This document shows, one piece after another, positions 13,662-20,641 of a stretch of 20,641 nt of DNA. Below the pieces are notes generated by a model, which saw only the letters and a list, made by a program, of their open reading frames with translations, did no database searches and had not been told where the DNA came from. The stretch comes from DASYSA01 sp036003885 (GTDB lineage: Bacteria; Acidobacteriota; Blastocatellia; UBA7656): assembly GCA_036003885.1 (NCBI GenBank), contig DASYSA010000684.1, positions 1 through 20,641 on the forward strand. Reading direction: 5' to 3'. Numbering within the stretch: position 1 is the stretch's first letter; every line of letters starts with the position of its first letter. The position numbers were made by a program, and so were the translations under genes.

Positions 13662-15017
13662 TCAGAACTCGGCAAGCTGCTCGAGGCCTCCCGTGCTGTC
13701 GCCAATGCTTTCCGGGCGGACGCCCATTCGTTCCAGCAGCATGAGGTACAAATTCGTCATCGGCGTCCCGTACTTGTAGACGATGTGCCGGCCTGCCTTC
13801 CAGCTGCCATTCCCGCGGCCCGCCAGCAGAATGGGCAGGTCCTCATGCGTATGCTTGTTGCCATCACCCAACCCGCTGCCGTAAACGATCATCGAGTGAT
13901 CGAGCAACGTGCCATCGCCATCCTCGGTCGAGCGAAGCTTGTTCAGAAAGTAGGCGAACATCTCCGCGTGCAGGCAATTGATTTTGACGACCTTCTCGAT
14001 CCACTCCGGATTGTTTCGGTGATGAGTCAGCGGATGGTGCGGATCGGGAATGTCGATCTCGGGATAGACCCGATTGCTTCCCTCTCGTCCGATCATCAGT
14101 GTGGAAACTCGTGTCAAGTCAGTCCGGAACGCAACGATCTGAAGATCGAACATGAGCTTCGCATACTCGACGAATTCGAATGGAATTCCCGCCGGTTTCT
14201 CGATCGACGGTGTCAGCTCGCGATTGTCTCTCTCCGCGCTTTCGATGCGTTGCTCAATCTCTCGCACCGAGAACAGGTATTCATCGATCTTGCGGCGGTC
14301 GGCCGGCCCCAGCGTCGATACGAGCTTATTGCTGTCCTCACGTACTAGGTCGAGGACGCTCTTCCTGTACCGGGCGCGGCGGGCACGAGTCTTCGGATCC
14401 AGACTGAGATCGGCTTTGCCGAACAGACGCTCAAATGCCATGCGCGGGTTAATCTCGGGCGGCATCGGTGTAGTTGGTGTTCGCCAGGAGATGCTGTTTG
14501 TATAGGCACAACTGTATCCCGAGTCGCAATTGCCGACCGTGTGCGAATCTTCGCAGCCAAGCTCGATTGAGGGGAAGCGGGTCTCACCGCCCACCTTCTG
14601 CGCCGCGATCTGGTCAACCGAGACTCCGGCTTGAATATCGGCGCCCGCGGTCTTCTTGCAATGAACACCGGTCAGGAAGGAAGCGCCGGCGCGTGCGTGA
14701 TCGCCCGGCCCATCCCCCAGCGCATTCCCGTTGTGATCGGCCAGGCCGGAGAGCACTAACAGATCTTCGCGGAACGCTTCGAGAGGTTTCAGTATGCGCG
14801 TGAATTGAAAGTCCTTGCCCACCGTTGCCGGCGTCCAGTTCTTCATCACGATGCCATTGGGCACGTAGACGAATGCCAGACGGACAGGAGTCCTGGTTGT
14901 CGCTCGAAGCGTGGAACCAAGCGCCGGAATCATCGCATCCAGCATCGGCAGAGCAAACATCGTCCCCATCCCTCTCAGAAAAGTGCGTCTGGGGAGGTGC
15001 TTGTGTGTGATGATCAT
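13662..15017 (-). CDS. Tat-exported DUF1552 domain protein
   Basis: The 451-residue product starts with a twin-arginine signal (HLPRRTFLRGMGTMFALP, residues 7-24). It then shows the DUF1552 (PF07586) pattern: VRLAFVYVPNGIVMKNWTP, LSGLADHNGNALGDGPGDHARAGASFLTG, IELGCEDSHTVGNCDSGYSC, PDPHHPLTHHRNN and YGSGLGDGNKHTHEDLPILLAG. The many His/Asp residues suggest metal binding, and the fold is probably sulfatase/phosphatase-like, but no activity is established to my knowledge. Its start codon overlaps the stop of the DUF1592 gene by ATGA, so the two are translationally coupled and their products likely work together outside the cytoplasm. The partner carries cytochrome-like motifs, suggesting a redox role for the pair. 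Confidence 0.92.
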   Translation of the reverse strand: MIITHKHLPRRTFLRGMGTMFALPMLDAMIPALGSTLRATTRTPVRLAFVYVPNGIVMKNWTPATVGKDFQFTRILKPLEAFREDLLVLSGLADHNGNALGDGPGDHARAGASFLTGVHCKKTAGADIQAGVSVDQIAAQKVGGETRFPSIELGCEDSHTVGNCDSGYSCAYTNSISWRTPTTPMPPEINPRMAFERLFGKADLSLDPKTRARRARYRKSVLDLVREDSNKLVSTLGPADRRKIDEYLFSVREIEQRIESAERDNRELTPSIEKPAGIPFEFVEYAKLMFDLQIVAFRTDLTRVSTLMIGREGSNRVYPEIDIPDPHHPLTHHRNNPEWIEKVVKINCLHAEMFAYFLNKLRSTEDGDGTLLDHSMIVYGSGLGDGNKHTHEDLPILLAGRGNGSWKAGRHIVYKYGTPMTNLYLMLLERMGVRPESIGDSTGGLEQLAEF

Positions 15018-17515
15018 GATCCTTTCTCTCCTTTGCGCATCTGAAACGGCAGGCTCTTTACGATCTCCAGCACCAGGCTGGAGAAGCGATAGTCGTGAGC
15101 CGCCGCAGCTTTCCCAATCTGCTTAACCGCCGGCTTGTCATAGCGCTCGAGGCCGCGCCCGAGTGCATAGGTGAGCAATTTTCCACTGAGGCATTCGGCA
15201 AAAGCTCCGCGGTCGGCCTTCACAATGGCCTTCAACTCCAGCGGCCCTTGAAAAGACCGGCCATCCGGCAATGTCCCTGACGCGTCGACAGGAATCTTGC
15301 CCTCCTGTGTGCGCCAGGCGCCGATGGCGTCAAAGTTCTCAAGTCCGAACCCGAGTGGATCCATTCGCTCGTGACAGGAGGCGCAGTTGGTGTTTTTCCG
15401 GTGCTGCTCCAACTGCTGTCGCACCGACGCAGACGTGCCGATTGTGGTCTCATCCAGATTAGGAACATCCGCGGGCGGAGGCGGCGGAGCAGCATCGAGG
15501 ATGTTCTCCAGAATCCACTTTCCACGCAAAACAGGTGAGGTCCGTGTGGCATAGGATGAAACGGTCAAGATGCTGGCTTGCGTGAATATCCCGCTGCGCT
15601 GCATGTTGCCCGACAGAGAAACTCTTCGGAATTCAGGACCTTTGACGCCCGGGATCTGATAGAACTGAGCGAGACGCTCGTTAAGGAACGTATACCCGCC
15701 GTCTATGAAATCCAGAATACTGCGGTCCTCTCTGACGATGCTTTCAAAGAACATTTCGGTCTCTCTGCGCATCGACATCCGGAGGTACTCCTCGAACTCT
15801 GGAAAGCGTTGCCGGTCCGGTTTCACCGATGCAAGCTTACGCAACTCGAGCCACTGGCCGCCGAAATTCTCGGCCAGGGCGCGCGATTTAGGGTCGCGCA
15901 GCATTCGCTGGACCTGGCCCGCGAGCACCGCCGGTTGGCGCAGAGTGCCTCGATCCGCCGCTCGCAACAATTCGTCATCCGGCATGCTGCTCCAGAGGAA
16001 GTATGAGAGACGCGACGCGAGTTCGTGGTCGCTGATCGGATATGCGCCCTCAGAGGTTGCCGCGCTCGTCCCCGGGCGATCCTTTTCTATGCGAAAGAGG
16101 AAGTGCGGGGAGACCAGCATTGCCTGGAGCGCGACGCACAGGCCCTCTTCCAAAGAGTCGCCTTCCTGTTGTGCCGCAGATACCAGATTGACGAGTCGGC
16201 TGACTTCCTCCCTGCTGACGGGACGGCGGTACGCTCGACGCACAAGACCGTCCACAATTTTGCTCGCGCACCCTGGCTGATGGCGCCCGTCGAGGTGGCC
16301 ACAGGTATAGATCTTCTTCAGACTCTCGGGCGAAGGGCCCTTCGCTTGCGCATACGGCCCGCCGATATCGATGGCGCCGATCCGAGCCTCATTCGCGGGG
16401 ACCTTTTCCTGTCTCTGCTGCTCGATCCTCTTCCTGATCTGCTCGACTCGTTCAGGCGGAAGGTCGGGAGGCGGTTTGAACTCGGGCGGCTTAGGGGTCG
16501 GCCTCTTAGAGGGGTTGGGTCCGTTGTAACTTGGAGGCAATCCCTCATAGAGGTTCAACAGCGAAGCAGCTATCCAGTGGTTACCGGCTCCGACCCGGAT
16601 ACGAAATTCGCGGATCATTCCGCCGATGTCCTGCTTGTCATTGGAAAACGAGGCGATTCCGTCCGGATCGAATTCGAGGACCTGTGCTTTTTGGCCATCG
16701 ATCCACAGGGCAATCTGAAGCGGTTCTGATCCGGCCGGCCGTACGCCCCCCATGACCGTCCGGATCACATATTCGCCCTCGGCCGGAAAGCGGTGTGTGA
16801 CGTGAACCGCATTCGGAAGGCTTAGCCCGGTAAGGTCATATTCGAGTAGCGGCGTGAGGCTGGAAACGATTCTCCGCCCCTGCGGCCTGTAACGAACCAG
16901 CGTAGCCTTCAACGGTTCGGCGCCGAACACCGCAGTGCGAGCGATCTTTTCGGCGGACGACAGGTACTTTTCCATCAGCGCGGGCGACAATGAGAGCACG
17001 TCGCCGATGTTGTCGAAGCCGTAACCGGAATCATCCTGTGAGAAATCATCCGCCAGATGCAGGTCCACTCCAAGAAGATCCCGGACCGTATTGTCATACT
17101 CGATCCGATTAAGGCGATGGGCGGTAACCCGGCCCGGGTCGCGCGAGGGCGAGCGGTCCCCGCGCTCTAACTCGCCCTCGATCCAGCCGAGGACGACCTT
17201 TGTCTGATCCGCGTTCGGGCGAGGCATTCCTTTGGGGGGCATCTCTCCGGCGCGGAGTTTTTGGAAGATTCGCTCCAGGATCTCCTTATCCTCGGTGATC
17301 GAACGCGAAGTCCTGTATTTCTCGAGATCCAGGTTGCCGGACTTGAGCTTGGAGTTGTGACAAACGTAGCAGTTTTGCGAGAAGAAGGGTTGAACGGATC
17401 TCTCGAAAGCTTCTTTGTTCTGGAAGCCTTGAGCGCGGCGAGCGCTCGGAGCAAGAGCCAGCCACATTAGCGGCAAGGATATGATCAGCAAACGCGCAAG
17501 ATGCTTTATCCTCAT
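15014..17515 (-). CDS. DUF1592/PSCyt1-type exported cytochrome-like protein
   Basis: From the ATG at 17515 (GAGGAG just upstream) the 833-residue product has a signal peptide (core LLIISLPLMWLALAPSA). A longer frame from 17605 would precede the signal and is unlikely. Domain order fits the known multi-DUF architecture: PSCyt1 with NCYVCH (C49/C52/H53) near the N-terminus; DUF1587 (RLNRIEYDNTVRDLLGVDL); a beta-rich carbohydrate-binding-like middle; DUF1595 (LVRRAYRRPVSREEVSRLV); DUF1592 (ELASRLSYFLWSSMPDDEL...); DUF1588 (YATRTSPVLRGKWILENIL and CASCHERMDPLGFGLENFD, haem motif at 711-715); and DUF1585 at the C-terminus. Two CxxCH sites predict c-type haem and electron transfer in the periplasm. 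Such genes are abundant in Planctomycetes and Acidobacteria and almost always sit next to DUF1552 or DUF1501 genes; their substrate is not established. Confidence 0.93.
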   Translation of the reverse strand: MRIKHLARLLIISLPLMWLALAPSARRAQGFQNKEAFERSVQPFFSQNCYVCHNSKLKSGNLDLEKYRTSRSITEDKEILERIFQKLRAGEMPPKGMPRPNADQTKVVLGWIEGELERGDRSPSRDPGRVTAHRLNRIEYDNTVRDLLGVDLHLADDFSQDDSGYGFDNIGDVLSLSPALMEKYLSSAEKIARTAVFGAEPLKATLVRYRPQGRRIVSSLTPLLEYDLTGLSLPNAVHVTHRFPAEGEYVIRTVMGGVRPAGSEPLQIALWIDGQKAQVLEFDPDGIASFSNDKQDIGGMIREFRIRVGAGNHWIAASLLNLYEGLPPSYNGPNPSKRPTPKPPEFKPPPDLPPERVEQIRKRIEQQRQEKVPANEARIGAIDIGGPYAQAKGPSPESLKKIYTCGHLDGRHQPGCASKIVDGLVRRAYRRPVSREEVSRLVNLVSAAQQEGDSLEEGLCVALQAMLVSPHFLFRIEKDRPGTSAATSEGAYPISDHELASRLSYFLWSSMPDDELLRAADRGTLRQPAVLAGQVQRMLRDPKSRALAENFGGQWLELRKLASVKPDRQRFPEFEEYLRMSMRRETEMFFESIVREDRSILDFIDGGYTFLNERLAQFYQIPGVKGPEFRRVSLSGNMQRSGIFTQASILTVSSYATRTSPVLRGKWILENILDAAPPPPPADVPNLDETTIGTSASVRQQLEQHRKNTNCASCHERMDPLGFGLENFDAIGAWRTQEGKIPVDASGTLPDGRSFQGPLELKAIVKADRGAFAECLSGKLLTYALGRGLERYDKPAVKQIGKAAAAHDYRFSSLVLEIVKSLPFQMRKGEKGS

Positions 17516-17640
17516 AGGCTCCTCGTCCCGGTTAACTGATCGCTGCGTGGTATCGAGGGTCATTATATACGAGCAGACGGGATATGCGAAAGAAGGAGAG
17601 GCCACGAATCACACGAATTTCCCGAATCGTGGGAGTGTCC

Positions 17641-17820
17641 GGGTATGGGGGTGTGGGGCTGTGGGGGTGTGGGGGGTGTGGGGCTGTGGGGGTGTGGGGG
17701 TGTGGGAGTGTGTCGAATCACCCAAAATTGGTAACGTATCAGCCAAAACACTACTGACGACATCCCCACGCAACCAGACAAGCACACACCCCCATACTCC
17801 CATACCCCCACACCCACCCT
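17641..17820. repeat. G-rich/C-rich inverted repeat with G-quadruplex potential
   Basis: The + strand carries a 72-base G-rich tract (17641-17712) with more than eight runs of three to six G separated by TGT, TAT or CTGT. After a 70-base unique spacer comes a C-rich arm (17783-17820, units like CACACCCCCATAC). The C arm is the inverse of part of the G arm, so a large imperfect stem-loop or one or two G-quadruplexes could form. It lies 125-305 bp upstream of the DUF1592 start and 320 bp before the VWA gene, between divergent genes. Slippage during replication would be expected. Confidence 0.85.
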
Positions 17821-18142
17821 CAAAAAGCATCGTTGTTCTCTTGCGCGTCTAAGCAAAGATTAGTTTCTAAACTTGTTCAATCGGTTCAATATTGGACAGC
17901 CTGAGCGTTAGAATCGGCGTATGGTAATGGAGTCTTGATCTCGAACTGCGCGCTTCGGGGGCTACTTTGGCTTTGTTCGGCTGTCTGCAGTCCGCGCCTT
18001 GGGCTCCGAAAGAGCCAACAGAGTCAGGACCTGCTGCAGGGCGATTACGCCGCCCTCGTGTTGGAGGCGAAGAAACGATTGCGAACCACGCATTTCAGGC
18101 GTACACAACCGAACGCCGACGTACAAAGGGAAACGACAAGGA
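17821..18142 (+). other. Upstream region of the VWA gene; possible decayed lipoprotein-like coding remnant
   Basis: No gene is supported in this 320-bp stretch. In one + frame (about 17950-18020) a lipoprotein-like segment ATLALFGCLQSAPWAPKEP is readable. In another frame (about 18014-18073) QQSQDLLQGDYAALVLEAKK looks protein-like. The two could be joined by one frameshift into a lipoprotein N-terminus, but no start codon with ribosome site is clear and the match to any family is not recognised. It may equally be untranslated leader of the VWA gene. Confidence 0.25.
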
Positions 18143-19192
18143 ATGAAGGAAGACCAGGGAACGAAGCTCGGCAGCCCCAAGCCAAAACGCCGAATGGTTC
18201 TCGTCGCCACGCTTGCGGTGCTTGCCGCGGCGCTGCCTGGGATCGGTGTGGCAAGGCAGCAGGGCGGTCAGGCCGTTCAGTCGACAGAAGCGCCCCCGAA
18301 AGGCGGCCAGCGAAGGAGCCCTGCATCGCTCATTGGGCACAAGGACGAGCATACCGCCTCTCGCGGGCCGCAGAAATCTGTCGACAGAGTTCACCTTCGA
18401 TCAAGACTCGTCAACTCTACCTTAACCGTCGCCGATCGGTCCGGCGGCTACATCACAGGCCTGACCAGGAATAACTTCAAAGTCTTCGACAACGGTGTCA
18501 TACAGGACATTGCCTACTTCAGTGACGACGATGCGCCGATCTCCCTCGGCATCATTTATGATGTCTCGGGATCGATGAGAGACCTGACCAATGTCTCGTT
18601 TCAAGCGCTCAAGAGTTTCTTCGATAGCTCTCACGAAGACGACCAATACTTTATCTTTGTGTTCAATGACCACCCTATGCTCGTACAGGACTTCACGATT
18701 TCGCCTGCCGAAATCATGCAGCGTGTTATCTCCGTTAAGGCCACGGGAAGCACAGCTTTGTACGACGCGGTGTACCTTGGAGTCGAAAAGGCGCGGCAGG
18801 GACGACACACGAAGAAGGCGTTACTGCTGATCTCCGACGGTCTGGACAACAACAGTCAGTACAATCAGGCTGAGCTTCGCGAGTTGCTTCAGGAAGCCAA
18901 CGTACCAATCTATTGCATCGGCAGGCGGGGACTGGACATTGGTTCTGTAAATCTCAAGAACATCTCCGAATGGAGCGGTGGGCATGCGTTCTTCCCGGGC
19001 GACGGCCCCAGGACGTTCGACATCTACAGCAACATCGCGAACATGCTTCGGCACCAATACGTGATCGGCTTCTACCCGAGCGACACTGCCGGCAAAGCTC
19101 CCTGGCATAAAGTTCTGATCAACGTGAAAGCTCCGCCCGGTCTGGGGCGACTGTCACTGTATTACAAGAACGGCTATTCGTCATTCAAGTAG
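18143..19192 (+). CDS. Exported VWA-domain protein of the acidobacterial VWFA-related type
   Basis: The ATG at 18143 gives 349 residues with a basic N-terminus (KPKRR) before a hydrophobic signal or anchor (MVLVATLAVLAAALPGIGV, 18-36). A following low-complexity region (about 38-80) leads to VRSRL/LTVADRSGGYITGLTRNNFKVFDNG, the beta-rich segment that precedes the VWA domain in the acidobacterial VWFA-related family (TIGR03436). The domain has a full MIDAS: DVSGSM (140-145), TGSTALYDA (201-209) and SDGLDN (231-236), so metal-dependent ligand or protein binding is expected at the cell surface or in the periplasm. The C-terminus (YVIGFYPSDTAGKAPWHKVLINVKAP) is also family-typical. The ribosome site is poor (AAGGA touches the ATG); a start at 18194 is possible. 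Partners are unknown. Confidence 0.87.
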   Translation: MKEDQGTKLGSPKPKRRMVLVATLAVLAAALPGIGVARQQGGQAVQSTEAPPKGGQRRSPASLIGHKDEHTASRGPQKSVDRVHLRSRLVNSTLTVADRSGGYITGLTRNNFKVFDNGVIQDIAYFSDDDAPISLGIIYDVSGSMRDLTNVSFQALKSFFDSSHEDDQYFIFVFNDHPMLVQDFTISPAEIMQRVISVKATGSTALYDAVYLGVEKARQGRHTKKALLLISDGLDNNSQYNQAELRELLQEANVPIYCIGRRGLDIGSVNLKNISEWSGGHAFFPGDGPRTFDIYSNIANMLRHQYVIGFYPSDTAGKAPWHKVLINVKAPPGLGRLSLYYKNGYSSFK

Positions 19193-19294
19193 GCTGCAGC
19201 CTCTTTGTTTCGTCTCCCCGCGATCCAGGACACTCTGACGGTCACCCTCTCCCGAGGATCTGCACGCAAGGAAAGCAGCCGGCGCTCGTTGATT

Positions 19295-19624
19295 TTACGT
19301 CGAGCTCGGTGTATCCGCCTCTGCCACCGGCACGCGCAGGAACTGATCGAGCAGGTCGGCGTACTTGGAGCTGCGCTCGGCAATCTGCTCTTCGGTCTCC
19401 TTCATCTCGTTGCGAGCCTGGTACAACTCATCGGCGATTTGAAGCGCCGCCAGGATCGCGACGCGAAGCGAGTCTACAGTCATCGTCGCGCTGGCAATTT
19501 CGTTCATGCGCTTGTCGACGTACTCGGCAAGCTTGTGTATGTACTCCGGCCCGTGATCGCTGCGCAGACTGTAGGTCTGATTGTAGATCACTACCTTATA
19601 CGATTGGCTGTTGTTGTTCTCCAT
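19295..19624 (-). CDS. zapA: Cell division protein ZapA
   Basis: The 109-residue product matches ZapA in length and pattern. An N-terminal globular domain (KVVIYNQTYSLRSDHGPEYIHKLAEYVDKRMNEIA) is followed by VDSLRVAILAALQIADELYQ and a C-terminal coiled coil (QARNEMKETEEQIAERSS). ZapA is a cytoplasmic protein that crosslinks FtsZ filaments and stabilises the Z ring. A GAGG site is present before the ATG. It is preceded on the same strand by a short coiled-coil gene (65-bp gap) and the end of pheT, a gene order found in many bacteria. The C-terminal tail (VPVAEADTPSST) is not conserved. Downstream (19193-19294), the 102 bp to the convergent VWA gene contain no clear terminator or 6S RNA signature. 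Confidence 0.92.
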   Translation of the reverse strand: MENNNSQSYKVVIYNQTYSLRSDHGPEYIHKLAEYVDKRMNEIASATMTVDSLRVAILAALQIADELYQARNEMKETEEQIAERSSKYADLLDQFLRVPVAEADTPSST

Positions 19625-19689
19625 TGCCTGGGCCTCACGGTCACGCCGCCGCCTACCCCTAAACCTTGCACGCCCGATTCGGGGTAAGT

Positions 19690-19971
19690 CTAACTCTTTG
19701 CTGTTTCTGCAAGCTCCGGATCGAGCAGGGCAATCGCATCCAGCATCGATTCCACCTTGCGTTTGATTGCATCCCGCTCCCCAAGCAGCCGGTCCATATG
19801 CGACTCGAGCCGCGCGTTATCATCCGTCAGCCGCCCGAGCTCTCTGCGCAAACTCAGCATCTCATGCTCCAGCGCCTGCCGTTCCTCGCGTTCACGTTTG
19901 AACTGCTCAACCGTGCGGTAGATCTTATCTTCCAGATGCGCAAACTTTTCCAAACCATACGTTCCGCTCAC
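19690..19971 (-). CDS. Short coiled-coil protein, ZapB-like, between pheT and zapA
   Basis: The 93-residue product is almost entirely coiled coil: FAHLEDKIYRTVEQFKREREERQALEHEMLSLRRELGRL and DNARLESHMDRLLGERDAIKRKVESMLDAIALL. Heptad-type hydrophobic spacing is clear throughout. Short coiled-coil proteins of this kind (ZapB or cell-division-associated) are common beside zapA, where they support the FtsZ ring. Sequence alone does not prove it is a true ZapB, so no symbol is given. It starts 52 bp behind pheT and 65 bp before zapA on the same strand, so all three are probably one transcript. Confidence 0.85.
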   Translation of the reverse strand: MSGTYGLEKFAHLEDKIYRTVEQFKREREERQALEHEMLSLRRELGRLTDDNARLESHMDRLLGERDAIKRKVESMLDAIALLDPELAETAKS

Positions 19972-20023
19972 CGAAATGCCCCCTTGATTTCGGACTCATC
20001 CAGAATCGAATCCGAAAATCACT

Positions 20024-20641
20024 TCATCTAAGTTGAGCGCCGAGGCGCTGCAGAGTGTCTCGAACCCTCTCATGCATCCCGGTGACTTCTTCATCCGTTA
20101 GCGTCCGGCCGTCACCTCTGTAAATCACCCGGAAGGCCAGCGACCGCGTGCCTTCCGCCATCTCTTTGCCTTTATACGTGTCGAACAAACCTACTTCGGC
20201 GATCTCGCTGATCTCTAATTCCGCTATCGCCTTTTGAATCTCGCCCCAGGAGACTGCCTCAGGTAGTAACGCCGAAACATCTCGAGAGATCGCCGGCAAC
20301 CTGGCAGGGGCGCTGTACCGCGCAACCTCAGGTGGAAGAGCCAGCAGAGTTCCAAACTCGATCTCCGCAACGAAGGCCGGCTGGCGAAACTTGTAGAGAG
20401 AGCTGAGACGCGGATGCAGACGCCCAAGTCGCGCTACTTCAACGCCGTCCTTCATGAGCACCGCCGACTGTCCAGGATGCAGGTATTCTACACTCGCTCG
20501 ATCAATTGTAAAGCCGGAGATGTTCAATGTTGAGAGCACTACTTCAGTGGCGCCCTTCACATCAAAGAATTCGAGCTGCCTGTGGTCACGCCAATCATCC
20601 GCAACCGCCGACCCGGTCATTACAATGCCCAGCGCTTCACT
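20024..20641 (-). CDS. pheT: Phenylalanine-tRNA ligase beta subunit, C-terminal 205 residues (5' end outside window)
   Basis: The frame is open to the window edge (SEALGIVMTGSAVADDW...), and the ATG at 20620 is internal. LEFFDVKGATEVVLSTL is the end of the catalytic-like core. ARLGRLHPRLSSLYKFRQPAFVAEIEF is the typical PheT domain preceding the ferredoxin-fold anticodon-binding (FDX-ACB) domain. That domain covers the last 95 residues: YSAPARLPAISRDVSALLPEAV, EVGLFDTYKGKEMAEGTRSLAFRVIYR and LTDEEV. PheT binds tRNA-Phe as part of the alpha2beta2 synthetase. The reading continues upstream into sequence not shown, where pheS is expected. The zapB-like and zapA genes follow. Confidence 0.95.
   Translation of the reverse strand, partial: SEALGIVMTGSAVADDWRDHRQLEFFDVKGATEVVLSTLNISGFTIDRASVEYLHPGQSAVLMKDGVEVARLGRLHPRLSSLYKFRQPAFVAEIEFGTLLALPPEVARYSAPARLPAISRDVSALLPEAVSWGEIQKAIAELEISEIAEVGLFDTYKGKEMAEGTRSLAFRVIYRGDGRTLTDEEVTGMHERVRDTLQRLGAQLR

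Noticed and set aside
13179..14348. A 389-codon open frame on the + strand across the dienelactone hydrolase and DUF1552 genes
   Set aside because: It is antisense to two genes with complete catalytic or family motifs, has no protein-family pattern or ribosome site, and its length follows from the high GC content.
15578..16729. Several + strand open frames of 140-230 codons inside the DUF1592 gene
   Set aside because: The minus strand here encodes a continuous 833-residue protein with recognised domains; the + frames have no motifs.
17641..17820. CRISPR array
   Set aside because: The units are short simple repeats with irregular spacing and no unique spacers; the tract is a G-rich/C-rich inverted repeat.
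19193..19294. 6S RNA gene next to zapA
   Set aside because: 6S RNA follows zapA in some proteobacteria, but this gap is only 102 bp and shows no long bulged hairpin.

Overview
The window reads as chromosomal DNA from a member of the Acidobacteriota, possibly Blastocatellia-like. The evidence is a von Willebrand A protein of the type common in Acidobacteria, a DUF1592/DUF1552 gene pair seen mainly in Acidobacteria and Planctomycetes, many exported proteins with Sec or Tat signals, moderate-to-high GC, and a housekeeping pheT-zapB-zapA block. This placement is an inference from gene content; there is no rRNA or tRNA in the window.

Left part (1-5.2 kb): the 3' end of a tyrosine phosphatase gene on the + strand faces a run of minus-strand genes. 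Read in their own direction these are an exported thioredoxin-like protein, a SAM methyltransferase, an exported two-CxxCH protein, an exported zinc-dependent phospholipase C-like protein, and a frameshifted four-helix-bundle gene of the 23S rRNA intervening-sequence (IVP) family. The ends of these last genes are built from an A/G-rich repeat (core ATGGAGAATTGAGAATG and its complement). The repeat supplies the stop codons of four genes and the Shine-Dalgarno and start codon of the IVP gene. This is the most unusual structure in the window. The thioredoxin gene has a possible promoter with a 16-bp perfect palindrome of LacI-family operator type.

Middle (5.5-11.2 kb, + strand): an AlkZ/YcaQ-like winged-helix protein with a QAQ motif, a HugZ-like PNPOx/DUF2470 protein, a 104-bp MITE-like inverted-repeat element, a lipid kinase and metallophosphoesterase pair 12 bp apart, and an SLC13-type permease with two TrkA_C-like domains starting at a TTG codon.

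Right-middle (11.2-17.6 kb, minus strand): a DUF4126 membrane protein; a Tat-exported intradiol ring-cleavage dioxygenase; a Sec-exported dienelactone hydrolase (together they look like an exported ortho-cleavage pair); and a DUF1592-family cytochrome-like protein overlapping a Tat-exported DUF1552 protein by ATGA. Upstream of the DUF1592 gene is a striking G-rich/C-rich inverted repeat with G-quadruplex potential.

Right end (17.6-20.6 kb): a VWA-domain protein on the + strand, then on the minus strand the end of pheT followed by a ZapB-like coiled-coil gene and zapA, which links phenylalanyl-tRNA synthetase to the FtsZ-ring accessory genes. No integrase, transposase, CRISPR array or defence locus was recognised.
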